DNA from: Lewinellaceae bacterium
Lineage (GTDB): Bacteria > Bacteroidota > Bacteroidia > Chitinophagales > Saprospiraceae
Assembly: GCA_020636105.1 (NCBI GenBank)
Contig: JACJYL010000002.1
Location: 930,001 to 994,000 of the forward strand
Direction: 5' to 3'
Length of the DNA: 64,000 nucleotides
Shown here: one piece after another, positions 24,712 through 33,387 of the stretch
How the letters are laid out: the number at the start of each line of letters is the position of its first letter
How positions within the stretch are numbered: the stretch's first letter is position 1
Notes under the pieces: model-generated
What the model was told of the DNA's origin: nothing
Databases searched by the model: none
Seen by the model: the letters and a program-made list of their open reading frames with translations, nothing else
Program-made: the position numbers and the translations under genes

Positions 24712-27700
24712 ATGATTGAACGCATCATTCACCTCTCTGTGCGCAATAAACTGGTCGTCGGGTTACTCGTCATCGGCCTTATCGCCGGAGGTATTTTTTC
24801 ATTGCAACAATTGCCCATAGATGCCGTACCGGATATTACCAACAACCAGGTACAGGTAGTCACGGTAACGCCGTCACTCGCCCCACAGGAAGTGGAACAA
24901 TTCATCACCTATCCTGTGGAAATGGCGATGTCCAACATTCCAAATGTAACGGAAATCAGGTCCATTTCCCGATTTGGGCTTTCCGTAGTGACCATTGTAT
25001 TTAAGGATAATGTGCCCATCCTGGAGGCGCGCCAGTTCGTGAAAGAACAAATCGGCATGGCCCAGGGTGAGATTCCCGATGGGCTGGGCACTCCGGAACT
25101 GATGCCCATCACCACCGGGCTGGGTGAAATTTACCAGTACGTTCTCAAGGTAAAACCCGGGTATGAAGACCGGTACGATGCCATGGAACTCCGGACCATA
25201 CAGGACTGGATCGTAAAACGGCAACTGGCCGGCACCCCTGGCATCATCGAGATCAGCAGTTTTGGAGGGCTTCTAAAACAATATGAAATCGCCCTCAACC
25301 CACTCTTGCTGGAAAGTATGGAAGTCAGCATTTCCGAAGTATTCGAGGCGCTGGCCAAAAACAACCAGAACAGTGGGGGAAGTTATATTGAAAAAGAATC
25401 CAATGCCTATTACATACGCTCGGAAGGTGTGTTAAAAAGCGAGGATGACATCAAAAATATAGTCATAAAAACCCGAAACGGCATGCCGGTTTTGATCAAG
25501 GATGTTGGAAAAGTGGGCTTGGGCAGTCCCAAACGATTTGGCGCCATGACCATGGATGGTCAGGGAGAAGCCGTCGGCGGCATCACCCTGATGTTAAAAG
25601 GAGCTAATTCTTCAGATGCTATTGCCAATGTTCACACCCGGATTGAAGCCGTTAAAAAATCTTTGCCGGAGGGCATCGAAATATACCCTTACCTGGATCG
25701 TTCCGACCTCGTGGGCAATGCCATAAAAACGGTAAAAACCAACTTATTGGAAGGAGGGATCATTGTGATTTTTGTCCTCGTGCTGCTGCTGGGAGATATC
25801 CGCGCCGGGTTGATCGTAGCTTCGCTGATCCCGCTTTCGCTGTTGTTCGCCATTATCCTGATGAATTATTTTGGCATTTCCGCCAATTTAATGTCTCTGG
25901 GCGCCATTGACTTCGGGATCGTCGTAGATGGTGCAGTGATCATTGTGGAAGGAGTATTGCATACCATCTTCACCTATCATGTCGGAAAAAAGTTATCCCA
26001 ATCCCAAATGGATGGAATCATCACGGAAGCCTCTGCCAAATTGTTTCGGTCGGCCGTTTTTGGCGTATTCATCATCCTGGTGGTTTTCATTCCCATCATG
26101 ACCCTCACCGGTATTGAAGGTAAGATGTTCCGCCCCATGGCGATGACTTTCAGTTTTGCTGTTTTGGGGGCGATGCTTTTGTCCCTTACCTACGTTCCTA
26201 TGATGGCGGCATTGATCCTCAAAAAGAATATCCGGGAGCATCATTCTTTTGCAGACAAACTCGTGGGTTTCATGAGAAGGTTGTACCGGCCCACCCTGAA
26301 TTTTATATTAAAAATTCCTTCCCTGGTCATCGGAGCTTCCGTTATCGCCTTAGTGATGGCTGCTTTGGTTTTCAGATCCATGGGAGCAGAATTTATTCCT
26401 ACCCTGGAAGAAGGGGACCTGGCCATGCAGATGACCATCCAGCCGGGAAGTTCTTTGACCGAAAGTGTAAAATCTTCCAGCAGGGCAGAAAAAATATTAT
26501 TGGATAATTTTCCGGAAGTAGAACATGTTGTTTCCAAAATCGGAACGGCCGAAGTCCCCACGGATCCCATGGCCATTGAAGACGCAGACATCATGATCGT
26601 GCTCAAGGAAAAAGGCGAGTGGACCAGTGCGAAAACAAGGGAAGAACTCGCTGATAAAATGAAAGAAAAGCTGGCCGTGATCCCGGGCGTTTCTTTTGAG
26701 TTTACCCAACCCATTCAACTGCGTTTTAACGAATTGATGACCGGTGCCAAAACCGATATTGCCGTCAAAATTTTCGGGGAGAACAACGAAACCCTGAAAC
26801 GTATTGCTGAAGAAGCCGCGGCTTATATTGTAAATATCCAGGGAGCCGGCGACGTAAAAGTGGAACAAACTGATGGTTTACCACAGTTAGTCGTACAGTT
26901 TGATCGCCAAAAGATTGCCCAATACGGGCTGAATATTGAAGCCCTCAATACGTTGATCAGAACGGCTTATGCCGGAGCCGCAGCAGGAGTCATTTTTGAG
27001 AACGAGCGAAAATTCGACCTGGTGGTACGACTCAATAAAGCGGGCAGGGAAGAGCTCAACCTCAACCAGCTGTTCATCGACCTCGAAAACGGCCGCAGTA
27101 TTCCCCTGAGTGAGGTCGCCAAAGTGGAATATATCGAAGGACCGGCCCTCATCAGCCGGGAAGATGCCAAACGAAGGATCAATATAGGGATCAACGTGCG
27201 AAATCGTGATGTGGCCAGCCTGGTGGCTGATATAGAGCAAACACTGGCCGACAAGATAACGCTTCCTGCCGGGTACACCATCAAGTACGGTGGGCAGTTC
27301 GAAAATCTCGAAAAAGCCAAAAAACGACTCGGAATGGCGGTACCTGTGGCATTGTTAATGATCTTTGGCTTGTTGTATTTCACCTTTGAAAAAATAAAAT
27401 ACGCCCTGCTTATATTCACGGCCGTTCCACTTTCTGCGATTGGAGGAGTGATGGCACTTTGGTTGCGGGATATGCCTTTCAGTATTTCAGCAGGAGTAGG
27501 GTTTATCGCCCTTTTCGGGGTGGCTGTTTTAAACGGGATCGTGATGATCAGTTATTTCAACAGGCTGAGATACGAAGATGGCATGACTGACATTCGGGAA
27601 GTAGTGCTCGAAGGAAGCCTGGTCCGCCTGCGGCCGGTTATCATGACCGCGACGGTAGCGGCTTTAGGATTTCTCCCCATGGCCTTATCCACCGGTAATG

Positions 27701-29010
27701 GAGCAGAAGTGCAAAAGCCCCTGGCTACGGTAGTTATCGGAGGGCTGATCACCTCTACCATGCTTACCTTGCTGCTGCTGCCCGTACTGTATAATCTAGT
27801 CAACAAAAACGTAAAAAGACCCAAAATAGGAAAAGCTGCCATGATCGTCTTGCTGGTCGTCGGAGTCGGAACCCTCCGGGCACAGTCGCCTGTAATCACC
27901 CTGGAGACGGCACTGGAAAATGCCATGCAGCAGCATCCTGACCTGCAAAATGCAACGCTCAGTATCCAAAAGAACCAGTTGTCTCTGCAATCGGCCCGGC
28001 AAATCCCGGCTACGGATTTCATTCTGGAAACAGGGCAGATCAACACGAACCTTTTTGATTACCGGTTTGGCATCAACCAGTCAATAGGCAATCCTGCGGC
28101 AAACAAAAGCAGGAAAACCCTGGCACAAGCCAATATAGGGCTGGCGGAGAAAGAATTGGTAACTATCCGCCGTAATATTTCGGTAGAAGTCAAACAGGCC
28201 TGGTACAATTGGCAGCACAAGAACCAGAAAGTAAAATTACTGGCAGAACAGCTTGCCCTGATGAAGGAATTTGTCGATAAAGCGGCTGTGCAATTCCAGG
28301 CAGGTGAATCGGGCAAACTTGAAAAAACACTGGCGGAAAATGAATTACTGAAAATTCAAAGAGGCCTTCTTTACGCTGAAGCCGAAAAAGAACAGGCTTA
28401 CACTCAATTGGCCCAGGCAGCTTTTTTTGGGGAAAGTTTCCAAATTGCGGAGGAACAACTCACGATCATGGAACTCCCCGGTTTTTCCGAATCCCCGGGT
28501 AATTCCTTTACCGCACCATTTGCACAGCGCATTGAAGTGGCCAGGCAGGAAACATTACTGCAGCAAAAAATGGCCAGACCTGAATTTTCAATAGGTTATT
28601 TCAACCAGAGCATACGTCCCGATTACAGCTTCCAGGGCGTGCAGGCCGGGGTGAGCATCCCCTTGTGGAAAAAAGCCCAGGGTGCCCGCATCCAGCAAGC
28701 GCAAATTGCAGAGGCCCAGGCCATGAATACCCTCACTCACCAGGAGCAGATCATCGGAGAACAATTTTCTTATTTCCGAAATAAGACCGCTCTCCTGTTT
28801 GAGGAGCTGAATACTTCTGGTCAGGATATCCAGCAAAAATCCGCTACGCTTCGAACCCTTGCAAAGCTACAGTTTCAGCAGGGGGACATCAATTATTTCG
28901 ATTATGTACAAAGTCTGAACGTAGCGCTGAGTAATGACCTGGATTACCTCGATCTGCTCTTTAATTATAACCAGTCGGCTCTCTACCTCGAATATCTTAG
29001 CGGAGAGTAG
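24712..29010 (+). CDS. czcA: CzcA-type heavy-metal RND pump fused to a TolC-like outer-membrane domain
   Basis: 1432 residues, far longer than a plain CzcA (about 1040). Residues 1-1040 are a heavy-metal RND pump: LPIDAVPDITNNQVQV near 30 and the TM4 proton-relay motif DFGIVVDGAVIIVEG near 400, whose DFG-D-E pattern is that of Co/Zn/Cd-type (HME1) pumps rather than Cu/Ag (CusA) pumps, although the usual final Asn is Gly here. Residues about 1058-1432 resemble a CzcC/TolC protein: VITLETALENAMQQHPDLQN, the coiled-coil half, and ARIQQAQIAEAQAMNTL. At 1044-1058 a hydrophobic segment ending LRAQ looks like the outer-membrane protein's former signal peptide. The adaptor gene follows at 37 bases. 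The three parts form a tripartite metal exporter. Confidence 0.92.
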   Translation: MIERIIHLSVRNKLVVGLLVIGLIAGGIFSLQQLPIDAVPDITNNQVQVVTVTPSLAPQEVEQFITYPVEMAMSNIPNVTEIRSISRFGLSVVTIVFKDNVPILEARQFVKEQIGMAQGEIPDGLGTPELMPITTGLGEIYQYVLKVKPGYEDRYDAMELRTIQDWIVKRQLAGTPGIIEISSFGGLLKQYEIALNPLLLESMEVSISEVFEALAKNNQNSGGSYIEKESNAYYIRSEGVLKSEDDIKNIVIKTRNGMPVLIKDVGKVGLGSPKRFGAMTMDGQGEAVGGITLMLKGANSSDAIANVHTRIEAVKKSLPEGIEIYPYLDRSDLVGNAIKTVKTNLLEGGIIVIFVLVLLLGDIRAGLIVASLIPLSLLFAIILMNYFGISANLMSLGAIDFGIVVDGAVIIVEGVLHTIFTYHVGKKLSQSQMDGIITEASAKLFRSAVFGVFIILVVFIPIMTLTGIEGKMFRPMAMTFSFAVLGAMLLSLTYVPMMAALILKKNIREHHSFADKLVGFMRRLYRPTLNFILKIPSLVIGASVIALVMAALVFRSMGAEFIPTLEEGDLAMQMTIQPGSSLTESVKSSSRAEKILLDNFPEVEHVVSKIGTAEVPTDPMAIEDADIMIVLKEKGEWTSAKTREELADKMKEKLAVIPGVSFEFTQPIQLRFNELMTGAKTDIAVKIFGENNETLKRIAEEAAAYIVNIQGAGDVKVEQTDGLPQLVVQFDRQKIAQYGLNIEALNTLIRTAYAGAAAGVIFENERKFDLVVRLNKAGREELNLNQLFIDLENGRSIPLSEVAKVEYIEGPALISREDAKRRINIGINVRNRDVASLVADIEQTLADKITLPAGYTIKYGGQFENLEKAKKRLGMAVPVALLMIFGLLYFTFEKIKYALLIFTAVPLSAIGGVMALWLRDMPFSISAGVGFIALFGVAVLNGIVMISYFNRLRYEDGMTDIREVVLEGSLVRLRPVIMTATVAALGFLPMALSTGNGAEVQKPLATVVIGGLITSTMLTLLLLPVLYNLVNKNVKRPKIGKAAMIVLLVVGVGTLRAQSPVITLETALENAMQQHPDLQNATLSIQKNQLSLQSARQIPATDFILETGQINTNLFDYRFGINQSIGNPAANKSRKTLAQANIGLAEKELVTIRRNISVEVKQAWYNWQHKNQKVKLLAEQLALMKEFVDKAAVQFQAGESGKLEKTLAENELLKIQRGLLYAEAEKEQAYTQLAQAAFFGESFQIAEEQLTIMELPGFSESPGNSFTAPFAQRIEVARQETLLQQKMARPEFSIGYFNQSIRPDYSFQGVQAGVSIPLWKKAQGARIQQAQIAEAQAMNTLTHQEQIIGEQFSYFRNKTALLFEELNTSGQDIQQKSATLRTLAKLQFQQGDINYFDYVQSLNVALSNDLDYLDLLFNYNQSALYLEYLSGE

Positions 29011-29047
29011 GAAGGTCTTTTTTTATAAAAATCTAAAGCAAAAAAAA

Positions 29048-30208
29048 ATGCAAAATATAAAATCAATTCTTTTATTACTGGCCCTCGGGGCTTTTGCCTC
29101 TTCCTGCCATTCGGGAAAGGAGGAAGCTAATATATCTGATGAAGTAACCCAGGAAATGGGACAAACAAATGGTACCATCCACCTTTCCGAAGAACAAATA
29201 AACATGGCCGGAATAACCTACGGAATGCCGGAAAAACGTAAGGTATCCTCTTACATTGAATGTACCGGAAAGGTAGAGGTACCGCCAAATAGCCTCGCCT
29301 CCGTTTATTCTTCTGTGAGCGGGTTCATCGGGGAAGTACGGCAATTGCCGGGTGATTATGTCAAAAAAGGAACTTTATTGACGACCATCAAACACCCTGA
29401 CATTATCAAGCTTCAGACCAGTTACCTGGAAAGCAAAAGCCGGCTGGAATTTGCCGAGCAGGATTTTTTGCGAAAAAAGACCCTGATTGCGGAGGATGCC
29501 ACCTCCCAAAAAACGTTCCAGGAAGCTAAATTGAACTATGAAACCGAGCAGGCTTCCTTCAAAGGCCTGAAAGCCGAACTGGACCTTATCGGGCTTTCCG
29601 TCAGTCAAATTGAAGCAGGGAATATTCAGCCTTACGTACAAATTTACGCTCCCATCAACGGGTTCGTGGCGACGGTAAATATTAACAAGGGTAAACTGAT
29701 AGGTCCCAGCGATCTGCTTTATGAAATCGTAGACGACAGCCACATGCACCTGGAATTGCAAATTTTCGCCAAAGACATTCCAAAAGTCAAAAAAGGGCAG
29801 TATATTGAAGCCTTTGTTCCCGGGTTGGAAGATAAAATTGGAGCAGAGGTTCATTTGGTGGGCCATGTAATCGATATGGAAACCAAAACGACCATGGTTC
29901 ACGGGCATTTTGAAGACAAACCCGCAACCCTGACCGCCGGAACTTATTTACATGCACGGATCTTTGATGAAGGGAAAGAGGTGCTTGCCGTTCCAACTAC
30001 AGCTATCGTTAGGAGCGGGGAGACATCCTCTGTTTTCGTTTTACGAAATGGAAATTTTGTCAAAATAGACGTAAAAGTTGGAAATTCTGATGAAGAATTT
30101 ACCGCAATAGAAGAACTGCAACTTTCCGAAGGCGATAAACTGGTTACGAAGGGATCCTATTACATCAACGGCTCATCAGGCGAAGATGAAGGAGCGCATA
30201 GTCATTGA
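29048..30208 (+). CDS. czcB: RND periplasmic adaptor lipoprotein (CzcB-like)
   Basis: 386 residues. Lipoprotein signal MQNIKSILLLLALGAFASSC, Cys 20, then an adaptor (membrane fusion) protein: barrel-sandwich/lipoyl halves (VPPNSLASVYSSVSGFIGEV and VQIYAPINGFVATVNINKGK), an alpha-hairpin between them (SYLESKSRLEFAEQDFLRKK) and a beta-barrel plus membrane-proximal domain (HLVGHVIDMETKTTMVHGHF, VLAVPTTAIVRSG). It links the inner-membrane pump to the outer-membrane channel. The first in-frame ATG at 28934 lies within the pump gene and lacks a signal; the ATG at 29048 gives the lipoprotein signal and is preferred. The tail GEDEGAHSH could bind metal. Confidence 0.9.
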   Translation: MQNIKSILLLLALGAFASSCHSGKEEANISDEVTQEMGQTNGTIHLSEEQINMAGITYGMPEKRKVSSYIECTGKVEVPPNSLASVYSSVSGFIGEVRQLPGDYVKKGTLLTTIKHPDIIKLQTSYLESKSRLEFAEQDFLRKKTLIAEDATSQKTFQEAKLNYETEQASFKGLKAELDLIGLSVSQIEAGNIQPYVQIYAPINGFVATVNINKGKLIGPSDLLYEIVDDSHMHLELQIFAKDIPKVKKGQYIEAFVPGLEDKIGAEVHLVGHVIDMETKTTMVHGHFEDKPATLTAGTYLHARIFDEGKEVLAVPTTAIVRSGETSSVFVLRNGNFVKIDVKVGNSDEEFTAIEELQLSEGDKLVTKGSYYINGSSGEDEGAHSH

Positions 30209-30259
30209 AAATGTTTAATGGAATAAGGTTTCACATAATCATTATCTAAAATGTTATTT

Positions 30260-30730
30260 ATGAAAAAGAAAATTTTATGGGGTGTTCTCGCCCTGCTTGT
30301 TATCATCCAGTTTTTCCGGATCGACAAAACCAATCCGACATCTGATCCGGCAAAGGATTTTATTGCGATGACCAATCCGCCGGCTGAGGTAGCAGGGATG
30401 ATCAAGGCCAGTTGCTACGATTGTCACTCCAATCAATCGGTTTATCCCTGGTACACCAACGTGGCCCCCGTTTCCTGGTTTATCAAAAAACACATCAATG
30501 AAGGTCGGAAGCATCTCAACTTTTCAGAATGGGGTAACTACGAAGAACGCCGCAGGAATCACAAACTTGAAGAATTTTACGGAGAGGTGAACCAGCGCGA
30601 AATGCCTTTGCAGTCGTACCTGATCATCCATTCCGAATCCAGGTTGACCGACGAACAGGTCAAAAAAATGACCGACTGGATTGTGGAGATCGGCGGCGAA
30701 GGAGTGAAAGGAGAAGGGGAAGAGGAGTAA
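30260..30730 (+). CDS. Haem-binding domain protein (Haem_bd family)
   Basis: 156 residues from the second ATG (MKKKILWGVLALLVIIQFFR; an ATG nine bases earlier is also possible). One N-terminal membrane anchor or uncleaved signal is followed by a CxxCH haem-attachment motif in ASCYDCHSNQ near residue 52, then VYPWYTNVAPVSWFI, HINEGRKHLNFSEWG and REMPLQSYLIIHSESRLTDE, all typical of the Haem_bd family of Bacteroidota. It probably binds c-type haem in the periplasm, role unknown. It follows the metal-efflux operon at a 51-base gap, so may be cotranscribed. The C-terminal tail (GGEGVKGEGEEE) is low complexity. Confidence 0.87.
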   Translation: MKKKILWGVLALLVIIQFFRIDKTNPTSDPAKDFIAMTNPPAEVAGMIKASCYDCHSNQSVYPWYTNVAPVSWFIKKHINEGRKHLNFSEWGNYEERRRNHKLEEFYGEVNQREMPLQSYLIIHSESRLTDEQVKKMTDWIVEIGGEGVKGEGEEE

Positions 30731-31072
30731 CTGATTGCTCGTTACTCGTTGCTCGTTACTCGTTAAAAAACTTCGACATTCGGTGCCTGCCTGCTACTGC
30801 GCCACGCGGCAGGCAGGTTCCGTGTTCGCTATTTGATATTCCGTTAGTTTTGAGTTCCAAATAGTTTCAGTTGGTTTCAAATTGAGCGCAGCGAAATCGT
30901 ACAGCAGGTCAGGAGTGTTCCAGATTGCTTCTGATGGTTGCTCGCTGATCATGAAACAATAAGGTTCATTCCTGATAATCCCTTAATCCTGAAAATCCTG
31001 ATCCTGACAGGTGTTATTCGTTGCGCTGTGTTAAAAAACCAGCAACCAGCAACGGAACCCAGTAACAAGCAA
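30731..31072. repeat. Repeat-filled intergenic gap (families A and B)
   Basis: No gene. Directly after the stop come tandem ctcgttactcgttg units (30738-30765), a 9-bp hairpin cctgcctgc/gcaggcagg (30786-30817), a copy of the ttgagcgcagcgaaatc...aggagtgttccagat element also found at 37866-37940, and aatcctgaaaatcctgatcctgacaggt (about 30986-31013), a phrase shared with 37974-38010 and, in reverse complement, 44461-44676. Near the methyltransferase stop are ccagcaaccagcaac-type units. See findings. Confidence 0.6.
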
Positions 31073-31606
31073 CTAGTACCCCGCCCCCTTTTTAAACACA
31101 TCCCAAACCACCACACCGATACACACCGAAATATTGAGGGAATGTTTGGTGCCAAATTGAGGCACTTCAATACATTCATCCACCATTTCCATGGCTTCTT
31201 CACTTACACCCGTCACTTCATTGCCGAAGATGAGGGCTGTTTTTTTATTTCCGGGAAGCACAAAATCCTGCAAAAGGGTACTGTTTTCGGCCTGCTCAAC
31301 CGCCACAATATGGTAACCTTCCTTTTTCAAAGTGGCAATAGCCTCTGTGGTTTTTTCCACGTACGACCAATCCATGGAAGAGGTGGCACCAATAGCTGTT
31401 TTGAGAATCTCCCGGTGAGGAGGCTGTGCTGTGATCCCGCACAGGATCACCTTTTCCAAGGCAAAAGCATCTGCTGTTCGGAATGCAGAGCCTACGTTGA
31501 GACCGGATCGGATATTGTCGAGCACAATAACGACAGGCGTTTTTTCCAATTTCTTAAAGGATTCAACATCAAGCCTATTGAGTTCCTGAAGTTTTAATTT
31601 TCGCAT
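31073..31606 (-). CDS. TrmH/SpoU family RNA 2'-O-methyltransferase
   Basis: 177 residues, a minimal SPOUT-fold methyltransferase. The three family motifs are clear: motif 1 DNIRSGLNVGSAFRTADAFA near 30-50, motif 2 LIFGNEVTGVSEEAMEMVDE near 122-140, and motif 3 PQFGTKHSLNISVCIGVVVW near 148-167, with the trefoil knot-forming segments and Asn/Arg for 2'-O-ribose methylation. No N-terminal L30e-type substrate-binding domain, so it is a short form; the target (tRNA or rRNA) is not defined. Start MRKLKLQELNRL. Divergent from the neighbouring membrane protein gene with a 71-base gap. Confidence 0.9.
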   Translation of the reverse strand: MRKLKLQELNRLDVESFKKLEKTPVVIVLDNIRSGLNVGSAFRTADAFALEKVILCGITAQPPHREILKTAIGATSSMDWSYVEKTTEAIATLKKEGYHIVAVEQAENSTLLQDFVLPGNKKTALIFGNEVTGVSEEAMEMVDECIEVPQFGTKHSLNISVCIGVVVWDVFKKGAGY

Positions 31607-31677
31607 AATTTAGATGGTTGTCACAAATTTCGGAAATTTACCTTACTTTTTGACGAATTATCATTTTTCATGCCACC

Positions 31678-33243
31678 ATGACTAAAATAAAACCCGTGCA
31701 GGAATCTACCCAATTCAACAGCTCCCCCTTTTCGCTCCTCCTCCAGGCAGGGTTGCTTTACCTTGTTTTGCTCGCTGCCCATGGTTACATTTTTGGGCAC
31801 CAGGACCTGATCGAGATCCAGGGATACCTCAACTTCCTGGAAGATCCAACCTGCTATGCCAACGACTTTTATCTCCAAAACATCACCGCCCGGGTGCCCA
31901 ATGAAAGATGGATGTTCGTCGAGTTCCTTCATTTTTTCAACATCAGTACTCCCTGGAGTTTTTTGATTTCTCATTTTATCGTCTCTATGTTCCTGATGAC
32001 CGGGATGTTAAAAACAGCTCAGGAATTGGTCAGGGATGAATTCTTTGCCTTTTTGGCCGTTTTTGCGACCGTTATCGTTTTTTACAAGATCAACCTGGGG
32101 GGCAATGAACTTTATTACAATACGTTATCCTCAAGCCTGGTTGCCAAAAGCATAGGCATCTGGAGTTTTTATTTCTTCCTGAAAAAGGCACCCACCACGG
32201 CCGTCCTTCTCCTGATTCCCGCAACGCTGATTCACCCTATCGCAGGGGTCCAATTGTTTCTTATTTGCTCCGGCATCATTGTAGTGACCCTGATCAAAAC
32301 CGGCGTTTCTTCCGATAAACTCCGGTTATACTGGAGTATTCCCGTTTATTTGCTCACCGCCGGGTTATGGCTTTTTTTCCTGGAAAAACAATTTTCGGGA
32401 GGAAGCCTGGGCAATGAAGGGTTCTTTGAAATCATACGTTTCCGGCTCGCCCACCATTTTATTCCTTCGGCTTTCGGATTGAAAAATTATATCATCCTCC
32501 TTCCCATTTTCCTGTTTGCCTGGAATCACTTCCGAAAGCAAAATGATACCCTGTTCTGGTTCTTCAACTTTGCAATACTGGGGCTCGTCGTTTACACCCT
32601 TGGAGTGGAAGTGCTTCACGGCTCCGTTTTTCTTTCCACCCAATGGTTTAAAACGACCATCTGGCTCAAGTTCTTTTCGATGATCGCGATAAGTACGGGG
32701 GTGGCTGATCTTTTGAAGAAACATTTCCCAACGCTCAAAAAAAGTCTTTTTTTCCTGTTTGCTCTGGCATTAGGTGCCCTGACGACCTACCTGTATTGGA
32801 AAATCCCGCAAAGGCATCCCTCCTCTTTCGACATGCCGTGGCGAGGGGATTACAATGATGAAATAGCCATTGCGCAATTGGCCAAAAGGCTCACGCCCCG
32901 CGATGCTCTTTTCATTACCCCCACTTATTATACTCATTTGAAATATTACGGAAAACGAAGCACTTATGTGGATTACAAGGCGATGGTGCACCACAAATCA
33001 GTCCTGCAGGAATGGTATCGCAGGGTGAAAGAAATCTATCAATTCAGGGAAGATCAGAATTCCACGCAAAGGCTCTCCGGCACCCCGCTCCGGCTGCCGG
33101 CCTCCCCGGAGGGCATCGAAAGATTGAAGTCTCTCGGCATCACCCACATGATTACCGACGCTCCGCTGACAGGTTATGCAAAATTGCTCGGCCAGCGAGG
33201 GAAATATTATTTGTATGAAATTGACCCGGGACTAAAAAATTAA
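31678..33243 (+). CDS. Multi-pass membrane protein, DUF6798-like
   Basis: 521 residues with about ten hydrophobic segments between residues 20 and 370, then an extracytoplasmic C-terminal domain of about 150 residues (PWRGDYNDEIAIAQLAKRLT, FITPTYYTHLKYYGKRSTYV, GITHMITDAPLTGYAKL). The N-terminal loop contains HQDLIEIQGYLNFLEDPTCY, the kind of acidic first loop found in GT-C membrane glycosyltransferases and in DUF6798-type proteins. I infer that it is a lipid-linked-sugar-using enzyme or a relative, but no family-defining catalytic residue can be verified by eye. Start MTKIKPVQESTQ is the first ATG, in a 71-base divergent gap. Confidence 0.65.
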   Translation: MTKIKPVQESTQFNSSPFSLLLQAGLLYLVLLAAHGYIFGHQDLIEIQGYLNFLEDPTCYANDFYLQNITARVPNERWMFVEFLHFFNISTPWSFLISHFIVSMFLMTGMLKTAQELVRDEFFAFLAVFATVIVFYKINLGGNELYYNTLSSSLVAKSIGIWSFYFFLKKAPTTAVLLLIPATLIHPIAGVQLFLICSGIIVVTLIKTGVSSDKLRLYWSIPVYLLTAGLWLFFLEKQFSGGSLGNEGFFEIIRFRLAHHFIPSAFGLKNYIILLPIFLFAWNHFRKQNDTLFWFFNFAILGLVVYTLGVEVLHGSVFLSTQWFKTTIWLKFFSMIAISTGVADLLKKHFPTLKKSLFFLFALALGALTTYLYWKIPQRHPSSFDMPWRGDYNDEIAIAQLAKRLTPRDALFITPTYYTHLKYYGKRSTYVDYKAMVHHKSVLQEWYRRVKEIYQFREDQNSTQRLSGTPLRLPASPEGIERLKSLGITHMITDAPLTGYAKLLGQRGKYYLYEIDPGLKN

Positions 33244-33387
33244 GGTATTTTTTTATTTTTTAACCGCAATGAACGCAAATGACAATCCGTACCGGCAGGT
33301 CGGGATGTTCCATTTGCGCCTTCCTTGCGACCTCAGCGGTTAAATGATCCCGTTTAAATCCTCCCCCACTAAAATCCCTAATTCTTG

